Origin: an uncultured Parabacteroides sp.
GTDB lineage: Bacteria; Bacteroidota; Bacteroidia; Bacteroidales; Tannerellaceae
Direction: 5' to 3'
NCBI GenBank assembly: GCA_949298575.1
Contig: CASFXH010000001.1
Span: 84,735 to 148,734, forward strand
Length of the DNA: 64,000 nt
Below the pieces are notes generated by a model that had not been told where the DNA came from, did no database searches, and worked only from the letters and a program-made list of their open reading frames with translations. Below are positions 25,815 through 35,428 of this stretch, piece by piece. Within the stretch, counting starts at the first letter, position 1; each line of letters opens with the position of its first letter. Made by a program: the position numbers and the translations under genes.

Positions 25815-28037
25815 TTAGTAAAAGTCGATTTCTCCAATCGCCGCGACACGACTGCCGCCCGCGATTTCCATGCTTTCCAATTTGACATACCGGCCTTCGC
25901 TCGGCGCCTTGAATCGGACGGCCCGCGGCGAGGGGTCGTTGATGAGGTTGCCCAGCTCGAAGGTCTCGATGGGGCGCCAGGTCTTGCCGTCGTCGCTGAC
26001 GCTCAGGCGGCCTTTGGCGATCATGCCCTCGCCGTTCTCGGTCTGTGGGGTATAGATGAAACCGTTGAGCGAGAGGCGCTCGCCGAAGTCGATCGTGAGG
26101 GTATGCCGTGCGCCGGTGGCGTCGCTTTTCCAATAGGTCAGGGGGTTGGCGTCGATGGCGAGGGCGGCCTCGTGCTTGTCGGCTTCCGTGTCGGCACCGA
26201 CGAGGGTCCACCCCGTTTTCGCATAGCCGATACGGGCCTCGTGGACGGCGCCCCGCTCGCCGTTGAGGATGGCGACGGCTTGGATCTCGGCGCTACCCGG
26301 CAGTTCGAAGGGGGTCTCGTAGCGGGTGGACTGCTCGGTCGGCTCGGTGCCGTCGGTCGTATAATAAATGGTATAGCCCGCGTTCAGGTTGCTGGCCGCG
26401 TTCTCGGCGATGCGGTTCCAGCCGAAAGCCTGGCGCGAGGGCTGGATCGTCACGAGTCCATCCTTGCCTCTCGAAGCCTCCAGGCGCGGCGGCCGCGAGT
26501 GGTAGTAGTGGGCGGAGATGGTGGCGATGGCCGGCGCGAGGCGCGACTCGATGACGCGGAGGCGCAGGCGGTCGGTCGTCACGTCGGGGAAGCGCAGGAT
26601 GCGTTTGTAGCCGATGTTGGTCGCTTGGGCCACTTCTTGCCACTGGCCGTCGATCCACGCGTCGAGGGCGTGCGTTTCCACGCGCTCACCCCGTACGGCG
26701 ATGGCTTCCTGGATGGCCACGCGGTTGATGGTCTTCGCCTCCGGGAGCCGGATCGTGATCTCGCCCCCCTCGGCGGGGAGCGTCACGAAGGAGTTCAGGT
26801 CGCGGTCGAGGAGGACGCGGTCGGCTTTCGCGTCGGCCAGCAGGTCAGTCCCGTAGGTTTCTCGGATCCGTTTCCCGGCCTCTTTCAGGACATCGACGTC
26901 GGTCTGCGAGAAACGTCCCTCGCGGTTGGGCGGGATGTTGAGCAGGAAGATCGAGTTGCCGCCGACCGCCCGTTCGTAGATGTCGAAGACGTCGTCGGCG
27001 CTACGCGTCTTTTGGTCCTCGTCGTCGCGGTAGAACCATCCCTCGCGGATCGAGGTGTTGGTCTCGGCCGGTTGGTAATGCAAGAATTTGCCGGCGTAGA
27101 GTTTTTCCCGGCTGCCGAGGTCGGTGTCGGTCAAGTCGTGGAAGACGGACATCGTGTCGGGGTTCGCCTGGTAGGGGATGACGTTCCATTCCGTGTCGCG
27201 CGTGCCGCCGGCCTCGTTGCCGCACCAGCGGGTGCCTTCGCGTCCGAAGACGATGGCGTTGGGGGCCAATTTCTGGATCAGCGTTTTCCACGCGTGGTAG
27301 TCGTATTGCTGGCCGCCCTTGCGCTTGGGGTGCGCGCCGTCGAACCAGACCTCGTCGATGGGGCCGTATTCCGTCAGCAGCTCAAACAGTTGGTTCATGA
27401 AATACTCGTTGTAATCGTCGAGGACGAATTCGAATTTCGTCGTGTCGGCGAAAGGCCTTCCTTCCACCTCTCTTGGGATGACGCGCTTGGTCGGCTTGCT
27501 TAAATTGCCGTAAAGGCCGTCGGGGTTCTCGATGTGATAGAGGTCGGCAGGCGAGAGGTAGATGCCGAGCTTCAAGCCGTATTTCTTACACGACGCGGAG
27601 AGGTCGCGCATGATGTCGCCTTTGCCCTCTTGGAAATTGGTGGACATGATCCCGTGTCTCGTATAGCGGCTTTGCCAAAGCACGAATCCGTCGTGGTGTT
27701 TGGCCGTCAGGATGACCAGCTGGATGCCAGCCTCTTTCATCGCCTCGCACCATTGGTCCGTGTCAAGCGTCTTGAGGTCGAAAATCTTGGGATCTTCCAT
27801 TCCCGTTCCCCACTCGAGGCGGGTAAACGTGTTCGGGCCGAAATGGATAAAGGCGATGAACTCTCGTTGTTGGGCCGCGAGCTGGTTGGCGGTCGGGACG
27901 ACGTGGGCGGCTTTCTCGATAATCGTTTCTTGAGAATCGCCAGGCTCTATCGCGATCGTATTCTGGTAGGGCATCTTGTCTTCCGTGCCCCCGCAGGCGC
28001 ACAAGACGCCCAGCAATAATCCGTATAATGCTCTCAT
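25815..28037 (-). CDS. alpha-L-fucosidase (GH29) lipoprotein with C-terminal discoidin domain
   Basis: 740 residues. It begins with a lipoprotein signal (MRALYGLLLGVLCAC). Residues about 35-370 are a GH29 catalytic barrel: FIHFGPNTFTRLEWG, LTAKHHDGFVLW and EVWFDGAHPK, whose Asp is the expected nucleophile. A chitobiase/FN3-like segment (YTIYYTTDGTEPT) and an F5/8 type C (discoidin) domain with WTLVGADTEADK and LTIDFGERLSLNGF follow. It removes fucose from glycans, such as host mucin or milk glycans. It is transcribed alone. Confidence 0.92.
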   Translation of the reverse strand: MRALYGLLLGVLCACGGTEDKMPYQNTIAIEPGDSQETIIEKAAHVVPTANQLAAQQREFIAFIHFGPNTFTRLEWGTGMEDPKIFDLKTLDTDQWCEAMKEAGIQLVILTAKHHDGFVLWQSRYTRHGIMSTNFQEGKGDIMRDLSASCKKYGLKLGIYLSPADLYHIENPDGLYGNLSKPTKRVIPREVEGRPFADTTKFEFVLDDYNEYFMNQLFELLTEYGPIDEVWFDGAHPKRKGGQQYDYHAWKTLIQKLAPNAIVFGREGTRWCGNEAGGTRDTEWNVIPYQANPDTMSVFHDLTDTDLGSREKLYAGKFLHYQPAETNTSIREGWFYRDDEDQKTRSADDVFDIYERAVGGNSIFLLNIPPNREGRFSQTDVDVLKEAGKRIRETYGTDLLADAKADRVLLDRDLNSFVTLPAEGGEITIRLPEAKTINRVAIQEAIAVRGERVETHALDAWIDGQWQEVAQATNIGYKRILRFPDVTTDRLRLRVIESRLAPAIATISAHYYHSRPPRLEASRGKDGLVTIQPSRQAFGWNRIAENAASNLNAGYTIYYTTDGTEPTEQSTRYETPFELPGSAEIQAVAILNGERGAVHEARIGYAKTGWTLVGADTEADKHEAALAIDANPLTYWKSDATGARHTLTIDFGERLSLNGFIYTPQTENGEGMIAKGRLSVSDDGKTWRPIETFELGNLINDPSPRAVRFKAPSEGRYVKLESMEIAGGSRVAAIGEIDFY

Positions 28038-28063
28038 GGTTGCTATTTGTTTTTGTTAGACGA

Positions 28064-28071
28064 CAAAAGTA
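28064..28071 (-). promoter_or_regulatory. -7 element of the fucosidase gene
   Basis: TACTTTTG on the minus strand, 26 bases before the ATG at 28037. Confidence 0.5.
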
Positions 28072-28117
28072 ACCTTTTTCTTCCAGATCATCCAACGACT
28101 TCGCGATGAAATTGGCC

Positions 28118-29911
28118 TTATCGCGCGATTTTCAAGGTTCGACATCCTCCGCTTGATTGGATTCGCGCGAGATAGATGCCCGCCGGGAGCCGTGGCGCGA
28201 TGAGGCCGCCTGCCGTCCCGACACTTTCCCGCCAGCGTATTTTCCCCCCAAGGTCATAAATGACGACCTCGATCGGCGTCGGGTGAGGCTCGATCCTTAA
28301 AACCTCCCCATCGAAACTTACGGCAGGAAGATCCGAGTCGATCTGGGCCGTCCCTGTCGCGAGGGGCATGGGCTCAGGCCCGTTTTTAAGGGAGAAGGCG
28401 AGGGGCGAGGCGGCACGGAGGGCCGTTTCGGTGATCAGGGGCTCCAGCGTGAGGGTGGTCTCCCGTTTGGCCTGGACAAAGAAGGCGGAAAAAGGAGCGA
28501 CTGAGGTGACCGATCGCTTGTCGAGCGCTTGGTATTTCCCGTTCCGATAGATATAGATCTGATTGCCAATGTCGGGATTGTCCGCGATTGTCGCGATGGA
28601 AAGCGGGGCGGCCGTAGGGTTGCCCACGAGTTTCCAGCCGAAATGTGTCGAGTCGCTGATTCCTGCGGAGGAGTTCAAGACGACATTGACCCGTTCGGAC
28701 GATCCGAATTTGGAAGAGATCGCTCCTCGCCGCGAGGAGAAGCGGATCCGGTTGCTTGAGGCCCCCTCGTCGATGGCCAGCAAATAGCCTTTGTATCTTT
28801 TGATGATTGACTCCTCTCCGGTCTCATCCGGAACGGGGACGACGCGCCAATTCCCGCTGGCCGATCCGGTTTGGGCCCGAAGGTCTCCGTCGTACGTGGC
28901 GAGGTAGAAATAATTGCCTGTCCCTTCGGTCTCGCTGTCTCCCATTTCCCATTCCGGGGCGATGTCTTCCAATTCGCAATCGAATGGGAGCGAGAAGAAA
29001 TACCATTCGCCTTTCGACGGCATTTCAAGGTCGACCACCAATCGTCCGTCGAGATCCAGCGTGCCTTTCGATTCCAGATAAGTCGCTTGTTCCATTCCTG
29101 CATGGAGCGTCAAGTCCTTGATTCGCAAAAGCCCATCCTCGCCAATCTGTATTCCCCCCGAACCAACCGTGACGCTATTGGCGCTCTCGAACCCCTCGAC
29201 GTAGACATGCCCGTCGATCAAAGCGTCCCGATGCCGGGCGGCAGGGAGATGGCTCCAGCGCAAGCTATCGTTCCAGGAACCATTTCCCGTGAAAAGAGAG
29301 TATTGAGGTATTTCTCCATAAGCGTAAATGCTGTCGATGTAGGCGTAAGCGTTGTCCATGTCATCGCTCGCGGATGTGCCGAAGAAAGACGCGCCTAGGG
29401 GGTTCATGGAAATATTGACAGGACGGAAAGATGGGCTTTTCGTATTCCCTGCAACTCCAGATTGGGTGAAAATCGTGACTTCTTTTGTCGCCCATGTTCG
29501 GTAAGTGTTTGCCCACCAAAGTCCATCATCCGGAAAATTGAAGCATGAGAATCGAAGCGTAATTATCCAGCTTTTATAAAGCGTAGAATCGAATCGCGCG
29601 AAATGGATTTCTTCCGCCATTGGAACTTTCAATAAATAGTCGCCGTGTGCTCCTTTGAAATCTTGATCTTCGGAAGATATAATCTCAAAAGAAGTCGGTT
29701 GATAACTCCAATTGTCTTCCGGCCGTTGTTGGAACGTCTGCAAACGGAAAGTGTCCATCACGAGCTTATTCTCGCGACCATTCACGAACGCTTCCCATTC
29801 TACGGGATCAGCCGGTAAAGATTCGGAAACTTGGGCAAGCATACCCTTGGAAAGGAATATCCCCGCGAATAAGACGAGGATCCTACGGAAAAACGAGTAA
29901 TAGTTCTTCAT
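28118..29911 (-). CDS. secreted protein with type IX secretion sorting tail
   Basis: 597 residues with a signal peptide (about 1-26, ending GMLAQ). The central part is beta-rich with no family I recognise. The last 75 residues fit a type A T9SS C-terminal domain: VVIYDLGGKIRWRES, then LPAGIYLARIQSSGG and a basic end (LKIAR). This means export across the outer membrane by the type IX system and anchoring or release at the surface. The presence of porX at 57759 in the same window fits. No function beyond surface display can be given. Confidence 0.75.
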   Translation of the reverse strand: MKNYYSFFRRILVLFAGIFLSKGMLAQVSESLPADPVEWEAFVNGRENKLVMDTFRLQTFQQRPEDNWSYQPTSFEIISSEDQDFKGAHGDYLLKVPMAEEIHFARFDSTLYKSWIITLRFSCFNFPDDGLWWANTYRTWATKEVTIFTQSGVAGNTKSPSFRPVNISMNPLGASFFGTSASDDMDNAYAYIDSIYAYGEIPQYSLFTGNGSWNDSLRWSHLPAARHRDALIDGHVYVEGFESANSVTVGSGGIQIGEDGLLRIKDLTLHAGMEQATYLESKGTLDLDGRLVVDLEMPSKGEWYFFSLPFDCELEDIAPEWEMGDSETEGTGNYFYLATYDGDLRAQTGSASGNWRVVPVPDETGEESIIKRYKGYLLAIDEGASSNRIRFSSRRGAISSKFGSSERVNVVLNSSAGISDSTHFGWKLVGNPTAAPLSIATIADNPDIGNQIYIYRNGKYQALDKRSVTSVAPFSAFFVQAKRETTLTLEPLITETALRAASPLAFSLKNGPEPMPLATGTAQIDSDLPAVSFDGEVLRIEPHPTPIEVVIYDLGGKIRWRESVGTAGGLIAPRLPAGIYLARIQSSGGCRTLKIAR

Positions 29912-29943
29912 AGTGCCTAGGTGTTTAAAAATTGAATTGTTTC

Positions 29944-29953
29944 CGCGAAAGTA
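29944..29953 (-). promoter_or_regulatory. -7 element of the T9SS-exported protein gene
   Basis: TACTTTCGCG on the minus strand, 32 bases before the ATG at 29911. Confidence 0.5.
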
Positions 29954-30029
29954 ACGCTTCTTTTTTGGAAAGCAAGCGGGTTATGTCAAAAAACGATCGT
30001 GGAAGGGAATAAGATTTTTCCTAACGTAT

Positions 30030-30039
30030 TATCTTCGCG
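30030..30039 (+). promoter_or_regulatory. -7 element of hflX, giving a nearly leaderless mRNA
   Basis: TATCTTCGCG ends two bases before the hflX ATG at 30042. With the usual short distance from -7 box to start of transcription, the mRNA would have almost no 5' leader. Confidence 0.45.
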
Positions 30040-30041
30040 AT

Positions 30042-31253
30042 ATGAAAGAGTTTATTATCACAGAAGCGCAAACCGAGAAAGCGGTTTTGGTGGGTTTGAT
30101 TACCCCGGAGCAAAATGAACAGAAAGTCAAGGAGTATCTGGATGAGCTCGCTTTCTTGGCGGACACCGCCGGCGTGGAAGCGGTCAAGCGGTTCACGCAA
30201 AGAATGGAGAAGCCAAACTCCGTGACGTTTGTCGGTATGGGCAAGTTGGCGGAGATAAAAGAATATGTCGTGGAGAATGAGATCGGTCTCGTGATATTCG
30301 ACGATGAGCTTTCCGCCAAACAATTGCGAAATATCGAAAAGGAATTGGACGTGAAAATTTTGGATCGGACCAATCTGATTCTCGACATTTTCGCGAGGCG
30401 GGCGCAGACGGCCCACGCCAAAACGCAAGTCGAGCTGGCGCAATATCGCTACATGCTCCCACGCCTCACGCGCCTGTGGACCCACTTGGAGCGGCAACGG
30501 GGTGGCGTCGGCATGCGTGGACCCGGTGAAACTCAATTAGAGACCGACCGGCGGATCATCCTCGATAAGATTTCGAGGTTGAAGCGGGAACTGGTGGAGA
30601 TAGACCGGCAGAAGAGTGTCCAGCGGAAAAATCGCGGGAAGATGGTCCGCGTCGCCCTGGTAGGCTATACGAACGTGGGGAAATCGACGTTGATGAATTT
30701 GTTGAGCAAAAGCGAGGTCTTCGCGGAGAATAAACTTTTCGCCACGCTTGACACGACCGTGCGAAAGGTCATCATCGACAACCTCCCCTTCCTGCTTTCG
30801 GACACGGTCGGGTTTATCCGGAAATTGCCGACAGAATTGGTCGAGTCTTTCAAATCGACGCTCGACGAGGTCCGCGAGGCCGATCTGCTCCTCCACGTCG
30901 TCGACATTTCCCATCCCAGCTTCGAGGAGCAAATCGAAGTCGTCAACCGCACCCTCGCGGAGATCGACGACACGGAAAAGCCCATGATTTTGCTCTTCAA
31001 CAAGGTCGACGCCTTCTCGTTCGTCCCGAAAGAGGAGGACGACCTCACCCCGCGCACCCGTGAGAACATCAGTTTGGAGGAACTCAAAAGCACCTGGATG
31101 AATAAGCTGGGTGACGATTGCATTTTCCTCTCGGCGAAAGAGAAAATCAATATCGACGCCTTGAAGAGCCTGCTCTACGAGCGGGTGAAAAGGATCCACG
31201 TATCCCGCTTCCCCTACAACGACTTTTTATTCCAGAAATACGACGACCTGTAG
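30042..31253 (+). CDS. hflX: ribosome-associated GTPase HflX
   Basis: 403 residues. The N-terminal HflX domain (about 1-195, with DELSAKQLRNIEKEL and RGPGETQLETDRR) is followed by the GTPase domain: G1 GYTNVGKST at 208-216, G3 DTVGFIRKLP, G4 NKVD. HflX rescues stalled or heat-damaged ribosomes and splits 70S. The start agrees with the conserved opening MKEFIITEAQTEKAVLVGL of relatives. It is single and ended by a strong terminator. Confidence 0.95.
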   Translation: MKEFIITEAQTEKAVLVGLITPEQNEQKVKEYLDELAFLADTAGVEAVKRFTQRMEKPNSVTFVGMGKLAEIKEYVVENEIGLVIFDDELSAKQLRNIEKELDVKILDRTNLILDIFARRAQTAHAKTQVELAQYRYMLPRLTRLWTHLERQRGGVGMRGPGETQLETDRRIILDKISRLKRELVEIDRQKSVQRKNRGKMVRVALVGYTNVGKSTLMNLLSKSEVFAENKLFATLDTTVRKVIIDNLPFLLSDTVGFIRKLPTELVESFKSTLDEVREADLLLHVVDISHPSFEEQIEVVNRTLAEIDDTEKPMILLFNKVDAFSFVPKEEDDLTPRTRENISLEELKSTWMNKLGDDCIFLSAKEKINIDALKSLLYERVKRIHVSRFPYNDFLFQKYDDL

Positions 31254-31276
31254 GCGCGGGGCTCTTTCGCGAAAAG

Positions 31277-31313
31277 AAAAGGCATCTTCCGCTCGTGAAA
31301 GATGCCTTTTTTT
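31277..31313. terminator. terminator between hflX and trpB
   Basis: Arms AAAAGGCATCTT and AAGATGCCTTTT with a ten-base loop, then TTTGG. The symmetric A and T tracts let it act in both directions. Confidence 0.85.
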
Positions 31314-31338
31314 GGGGATACATCGTTAGCCTTCGGGC

Positions 31339-32700
31339 CTAGATGATTTTTTCCAGCTCTTTGAAATTCTGTTTTAATTCCTCATCGCTTACCGAGTAGT
31401 TGGCGAGGTCGCCCGCGAAGTAACGATCGTATGAGGCCATGTCGATCAGGCCATGCCCGGACAGGTTGAACAAGATCACCTTCTTTTTCCCCTCCCGCTT
31501 GGCCGCCTCGGCTTCCTGGATGGCGGCGGCGATGGCGTGCGACGATTCGGGAGCCGGGATGATGCCCTCGGCGCGGGCGAAAATCGTCGCGGCTTTGAAC
31601 GTGTCGAGTTGTTGGATATCCACCGCTTCCATGAGCCCGTCTTTCATCAGCTGGCTGACGATCGCGCCCGAGCCGTGGTAGCGCAACCCGCCCGCGTGGA
31701 TATTCGCCGGCGCGAAGTTATGCCCCAACGTGAACATCGGGATCAGCGGCGTGTACCCGGCCTCGTCGCCGTAGTCGTACTGGAACTCGCCACGCGTCAG
31801 CTTCGGGCACGACGTGGGCTCGGCGGCGACCACGCGCACGGCGCTGTTTTCGCGGAGCTTGTGCCGTAAGAACGGGAACGAGATGCCCGAGAAGTTCGAG
31901 CCCCCGCCGAAGCACGCGATCACGACATCCGGATATTCCCCGGCCATCTCCATCTGCTTCTCCGCCTCAAGGCCGATGACCGTCTGATGGAGCATCACAT
32001 GGTTGAGGGCGCTTCCCAACGTGTACTTACAGTTCGGCGTCTGCATGGCCAATTCCACCGCCTCGGAAATCGCCGTCCCGAGGCTGCCCTGATAGTTCGG
32101 GTTGCGGGTGATGATGTCCTTGCCGGCGCGCGTACTCATGCTGGGCGAGGCGATGACTTCCGCCCCGAACGTCTGCATGATTGAGCGCCGGTAGGGCTTC
32201 TGATGGTAGCTTACCTTGACCATATAGACCGCCAGCTCGAGGCCAAACGCTTTCGCGGCGAACGACAGCGCGGCGCCCCATTGCCCCGCGCCCGTCTCGG
32301 TCGTGATATTCGTCACCCCTTCCTTCTTGCAGTAATACGCTTGGGCGAGGGCCGAATTTAACTTGTGCGACCCGATCGGGCTGACGCTCTCGTTTTTGAA
32401 ATAAATATGCGCGGGCGTGTCTAACGCCTTTTCCAGGCCCGTCGCCCGGACGAGCGGCGTGGGGCGCCAGATGCGGTAAAGCTCACGCACCTCGTCGGGG
32501 ATCGCGATCCAGGAATCCGTCACGTTCATCTCCTGCCGGGCCAGCTCTTCCGCGAATATGGGGAAGAGCTCCTCCGTCTTCAGGGGGTCTTTCGTCTTCG
32601 GGTTCAACAGTGGAAGGGGCTTGTTCGGCATGTCCGGGATGATGTTGTACCATGCGCTGGGAATGTCCTTCTCTTCCAAGAGAAATTTTTTCGTGCTCAT
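31339..32700 (-). CDS. trpB: tryptophan synthase beta chain, TrpB2 type
   Basis: 453 residues, longer than classical TrpB (about 400), with the N-terminal extension of TrpB2 (EKDIPSAWYNIIPDMP). The PLP lysine lies in SPIGSHKLNSALAQAYY and the phosphate loop in CFGGGSNFSG. It can make tryptophan from indole and serine. No trpA or other trp gene is near, as usual for TrpB2, which may salvage indole. It is single, divergent from the porin pair. Confidence 0.9.
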   Translation of the reverse strand: MSTKKFLLEEKDIPSAWYNIIPDMPNKPLPLLNPKTKDPLKTEELFPIFAEELARQEMNVTDSWIAIPDEVRELYRIWRPTPLVRATGLEKALDTPAHIYFKNESVSPIGSHKLNSALAQAYYCKKEGVTNITTETGAGQWGAALSFAAKAFGLELAVYMVKVSYHQKPYRRSIMQTFGAEVIASPSMSTRAGKDIITRNPNYQGSLGTAISEAVELAMQTPNCKYTLGSALNHVMLHQTVIGLEAEKQMEMAGEYPDVVIACFGGGSNFSGISFPFLRHKLRENSAVRVVAAEPTSCPKLTRGEFQYDYGDEAGYTPLIPMFTLGHNFAPANIHAGGLRYHGSGAIVSQLMKDGLMEAVDIQQLDTFKAATIFARAEGIIPAPESSHAIAAAIQEAEAAKREGKKKVILFNLSGHGLIDMASYDRYFAGDLANYSVSDEELKQNFKELEKII

Positions 32701-32838
32701 CGTTCTTATGTTTCTTTTTTAATCCTATTGTTTCTTTTTAGCCTTAAAAACGAGACAAATTTTTCCCGTCTTTTGGAAATTTGCTAGCAAAGGAACGAAT
32801 AATATTTCAGTTTTTCAAGTTTTGTAATTAAATTTACC

Positions 32839-32848
32839 TATATTCGCG
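32839..32848 (+). promoter_or_regulatory. -7 element of the porin-like gene pair
   Basis: TATATTCGCG, 44 bases before the ATG at 32892. The start is preceded by a purine-rich GGAGG eight bases upstream, rare in this genome. Confidence 0.5.
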
Positions 32849-32891
32849 ACTCCTTTAGGGGTAAGTAGCAAATATTAAACGCTTTGGAGGA

Positions 32892-34124
32892 ATGAAACGG
32901 ATCCTGTGGCCGCTCGTGGCCCTTTTCGCGAGCACCTTCGCCGTCGCGCAGAAGCGCGCTTTCTCGTACGACTTCTACGGTTTCGTGCGGGGCGATCTCT
33001 TTTACAATTCGAGAGCCAACCAAGCGCCTATCGACGGCAACTTTTACCTTTTCCCCCTGGACCGCGACCCGGACCCCAACGGCGAGGACCTGAACGCCAC
33101 GCCCAACGGCAGTTTCTACTCGTTCACCACCCGCTTGGGCCTCGACGTCAAGGGGCCGCGCGTCGGCACGGCCACTTCCGCCGCCAAGATCGAGGTCGAT
33201 TTCGGTGGCTTTTCGGGAAATCATTACCTCCTCAGGATCAGGCAGGCTTACGCGGCCCTCGCGTGGGAGGGGAAACAGGAGGTGCTCGCCGGCGTCACGT
33301 GGCATCCGCTCTTCGGCGACGTCGTGCCCGACGTCCTCAACCTTTCCACCGGCGCCCCTTTCCAGCCGTTCAACCGCAGCCCTCAGATCCGCTACCGCTT
33401 TTGGCCCGCGCCCGCGATCCGATTGACGGCCGCCGCCGTCTGGCAGCTCCAGTACCTGTCCAACGGGCCGTTGGGGGCGAGCGAGGATTATATCAAGAAT
33501 AGCCTCGTCCCGGAGATCTTCCTCGGTGCCGATGTGACGCCGGGCGAGGGCCTTACGTATGGCGTCGGCGCTCACCTGATCTCGCTCAAGCCCCGTACGG
33601 AAGCGGTGGTCGGCGGGGAAACTTTCCGCGTGAAGGAGCGGATGACGACCTACACGATCGGCGCCCACGCGAAGCTCCGCCGCGGGCAGTGGATGGTCGC
33701 CGCGAAGACGTTTTTTGCCTCCGGGCTCGACCACCTGGCCATGCTCGGCGGCTTTGGGGTGAAAAGTGTCGACGAGGCCTCCGGGCAATGGCGCTACACC
33801 CCGTTCCGCCATTCCACCTCCTGGCTGAACGTGACCTACGGCACGAAATGGAAGGCGGGCTTCTTCTTGGGATACAGCAAGAACCTGGGCACTGACGACG
33901 CGCTCGTCTCGCCCGACCGCGTCTATGGCATGGGCCTCGACATCGACCAGCTGCTCACGTGCAACCTCCATTTCTCTTACAATTTGCCGCACTGGCAGCT
34001 CGGCTTGGAGTATTGCCCGGCGACGGCCTTCTACGGCGAGACGGACCTCTCCTCCGGCCGCCCGCGAAACACCCACGCCGTCACGAACCACCGCGTGCTC
34101 GGCCTCTTAATGTATTATTTTTAA
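32892..34124 (+). CDS. outer-membrane porin-like beta-barrel protein (paralogue 1)
   Basis: 410 residues with a signal peptide (MKRILWPLVALFASTFAVAQ). The mature chain opens FSYDFYGFVRGDLFYNSRAN and continues as alternating strands; it ends in an aromatic residue (LGLLMYYF), as outer-membrane barrels do. The pattern TWHPLFGDV, PFNRSPQIRYRF and AVWQLQYLSNGP is shared with the next gene. It resembles DcaP-like or phosphate-type porins only in general layout; I do not assign a substrate. It is ten bases from its paralogue, so the two are co-transcribed. Confidence 0.75.
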   Translation: MKRILWPLVALFASTFAVAQKRAFSYDFYGFVRGDLFYNSRANQAPIDGNFYLFPLDRDPDPNGEDLNATPNGSFYSFTTRLGLDVKGPRVGTATSAAKIEVDFGGFSGNHYLLRIRQAYAALAWEGKQEVLAGVTWHPLFGDVVPDVLNLSTGAPFQPFNRSPQIRYRFWPAPAIRLTAAAVWQLQYLSNGPLGASEDYIKNSLVPEIFLGADVTPGEGLTYGVGAHLISLKPRTEAVVGGETFRVKERMTTYTIGAHAKLRRGQWMVAAKTFFASGLDHLAMLGGFGVKSVDEASGQWRYTPFRHSTSWLNVTYGTKWKAGFFLGYSKNLGTDDALVSPDRVYGMGLDIDQLLTCNLHFSYNLPHWQLGLEYCPATAFYGETDLSSGRPRNTHAVTNHRVLGLLMYYF

Positions 34125-34134
34125 AAGCGGAATC

Positions 34135-35376
34135 ATGAAAAGAAAATCCTATAGATCAGGTTTCCTCGCGCTTCTCCTCCTGCCGCTCCTCGCGCCGGGA
34201 AGCGCCGGGGCGCAACGGCCGAATTTCTCGTATAAGTTTTACGGCCAAGTGCGTGGCGACCTTTTTTATAACTCAAGGGCCAACCAGGAGAACGTAGACG
34301 GCCTGTTCTACCTCTTCCCCAAGCCGCACGACTACGACGCCCAGGGCGACGACCTCAACGCCAAGCCGAACGGCAGCTTTTACCTCTTATATACGCGCCT
34401 GGGGCTCGACATCACCGGGCCAAACGTCGGACGCGCCCGCACGAGCGCCAAGATCGAGACCGACTTCCGCGGCTCGGGCAGCGACTGGGCGATCCTACGC
34501 ATACGCCACGCCTACGTGAACCTCGACTGGGGGCGCTCGTCCGTTTTGGTGGGGCAAACGTGGCACCCGCTCTTCGGCGACGTGCACCCCTCGATGCTCA
34601 ACCTTTGCACTGGCGCGCCCTTCAACCCCTTCAACCGCAGCCCGCAGATCCGTTACCGCCTCCTGCGCGACGGCTTCGATTTCCGCGCGGCGGCCGTGTG
34701 GCAGCTCCAATACCTCTCGACCGGGCCGAACGGGAAAAGCGAGGAGTACATTAAGAACGGGTGCGTCCCCGAGCTTTACGCGGGCGTGGAGTATGGCCGC
34801 GGCGGGTGGAAATGGGGCGTCGGGATCGATTTCCTCTCCATCGCGCCCCGTACGCGGAGCGAGGTGGAGGGGCAGACCTTCAAGGTCGCCGAGCGCGTCA
34901 ACGCGCTTTCGGGCGAGGCCCATTTCGAGTATGTCGACGGCAAGCTGCACGTGGCGGGCAAGACTTTATTGGCGAACAATTTGGCCCACACCTCCATGCT
35001 GGGCGGCTACGGCGTCACCCGCGTCGACCCGCGGACGGGCGAGCGCGATTACGCCAGCTACCTTTTCTCCACGTCGTGGCTCAACATCTATTACGACGCG
35101 AAATGGCGGCCCGGCCTCTTCGTGGGTTACCTGAAAAATCTGGGAGCGGGCACCGCGCTGACGGGCGAGACCTACGGCGTCGGGCTGAACGTCGCCCAAC
35201 TGTTCACGACCAATTTGCAACTCACCTACAACCTGCCGCATTGGCGCTTCGGCTTCGAGTATAGCCCATCGGTGGCCTGGTATGGCGCGGTTGACTACGC
35301 GGACGGTGGCCGGGTAAGCGCCGACTATCATGTCACGAATCATCGCGTCCTCGGCGTAATGCTTTATTACTTTTAA
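34135..35376 (+). CDS. outer-membrane porin-like beta-barrel protein (paralogue 2)
   Basis: 413 residues with a signal peptide (about 1-27, ending GAQ). It follows the same plan as its neighbour: FSYKFYGQVRGDLFYNSRAN, TWHPLFGDV, PFNRSPQIRYRL, AVWQLQYLSTGP, final VMLYYF. Identity to the first copy is high in these strands and low in the segments between, as expected when barrel strands are conserved and loops diverge. Two copies side by side might form different channels or a hetero-oligomer (inference). Confidence 0.75.
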   Translation: MKRKSYRSGFLALLLLPLLAPGSAGAQRPNFSYKFYGQVRGDLFYNSRANQENVDGLFYLFPKPHDYDAQGDDLNAKPNGSFYLLYTRLGLDITGPNVGRARTSAKIETDFRGSGSDWAILRIRHAYVNLDWGRSSVLVGQTWHPLFGDVHPSMLNLCTGAPFNPFNRSPQIRYRLLRDGFDFRAAAVWQLQYLSTGPNGKSEEYIKNGCVPELYAGVEYGRGGWKWGVGIDFLSIAPRTRSEVEGQTFKVAERVNALSGEAHFEYVDGKLHVAGKTLLANNLAHTSMLGGYGVTRVDPRTGERDYASYLFSTSWLNIYYDAKWRPGLFVGYLKNLGAGTALTGETYGVGLNVAQLFTTNLQLTYNLPHWRFGFEYSPSVAWYGAVDYADGGRVSADYHVTNHRVLGVMLYYF

Positions 35377-35396
35377 ATAAATCCTTTTTCTTTGGA

Positions 35397-35424
35397 GGTC
35401 ACGATTTTTGTCGTGGCCTTTTTT
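35397..35424 (+). terminator. terminator of the porin-like pair
   Basis: Arms GGTCACGAT and GTCGTGGCC (wobble pairs) around TTTTT, followed by TTTTTTA. It lies 20 bases after the stop; array 3 starts five bases later. Confidence 0.75.
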
Positions 35425-35428
35425 ATGC

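Noticed and set aside
30042-31253. Minus-strand frames opposite hflX
   Set aside because: Shadows of a well conserved GTPase gene; no family features.
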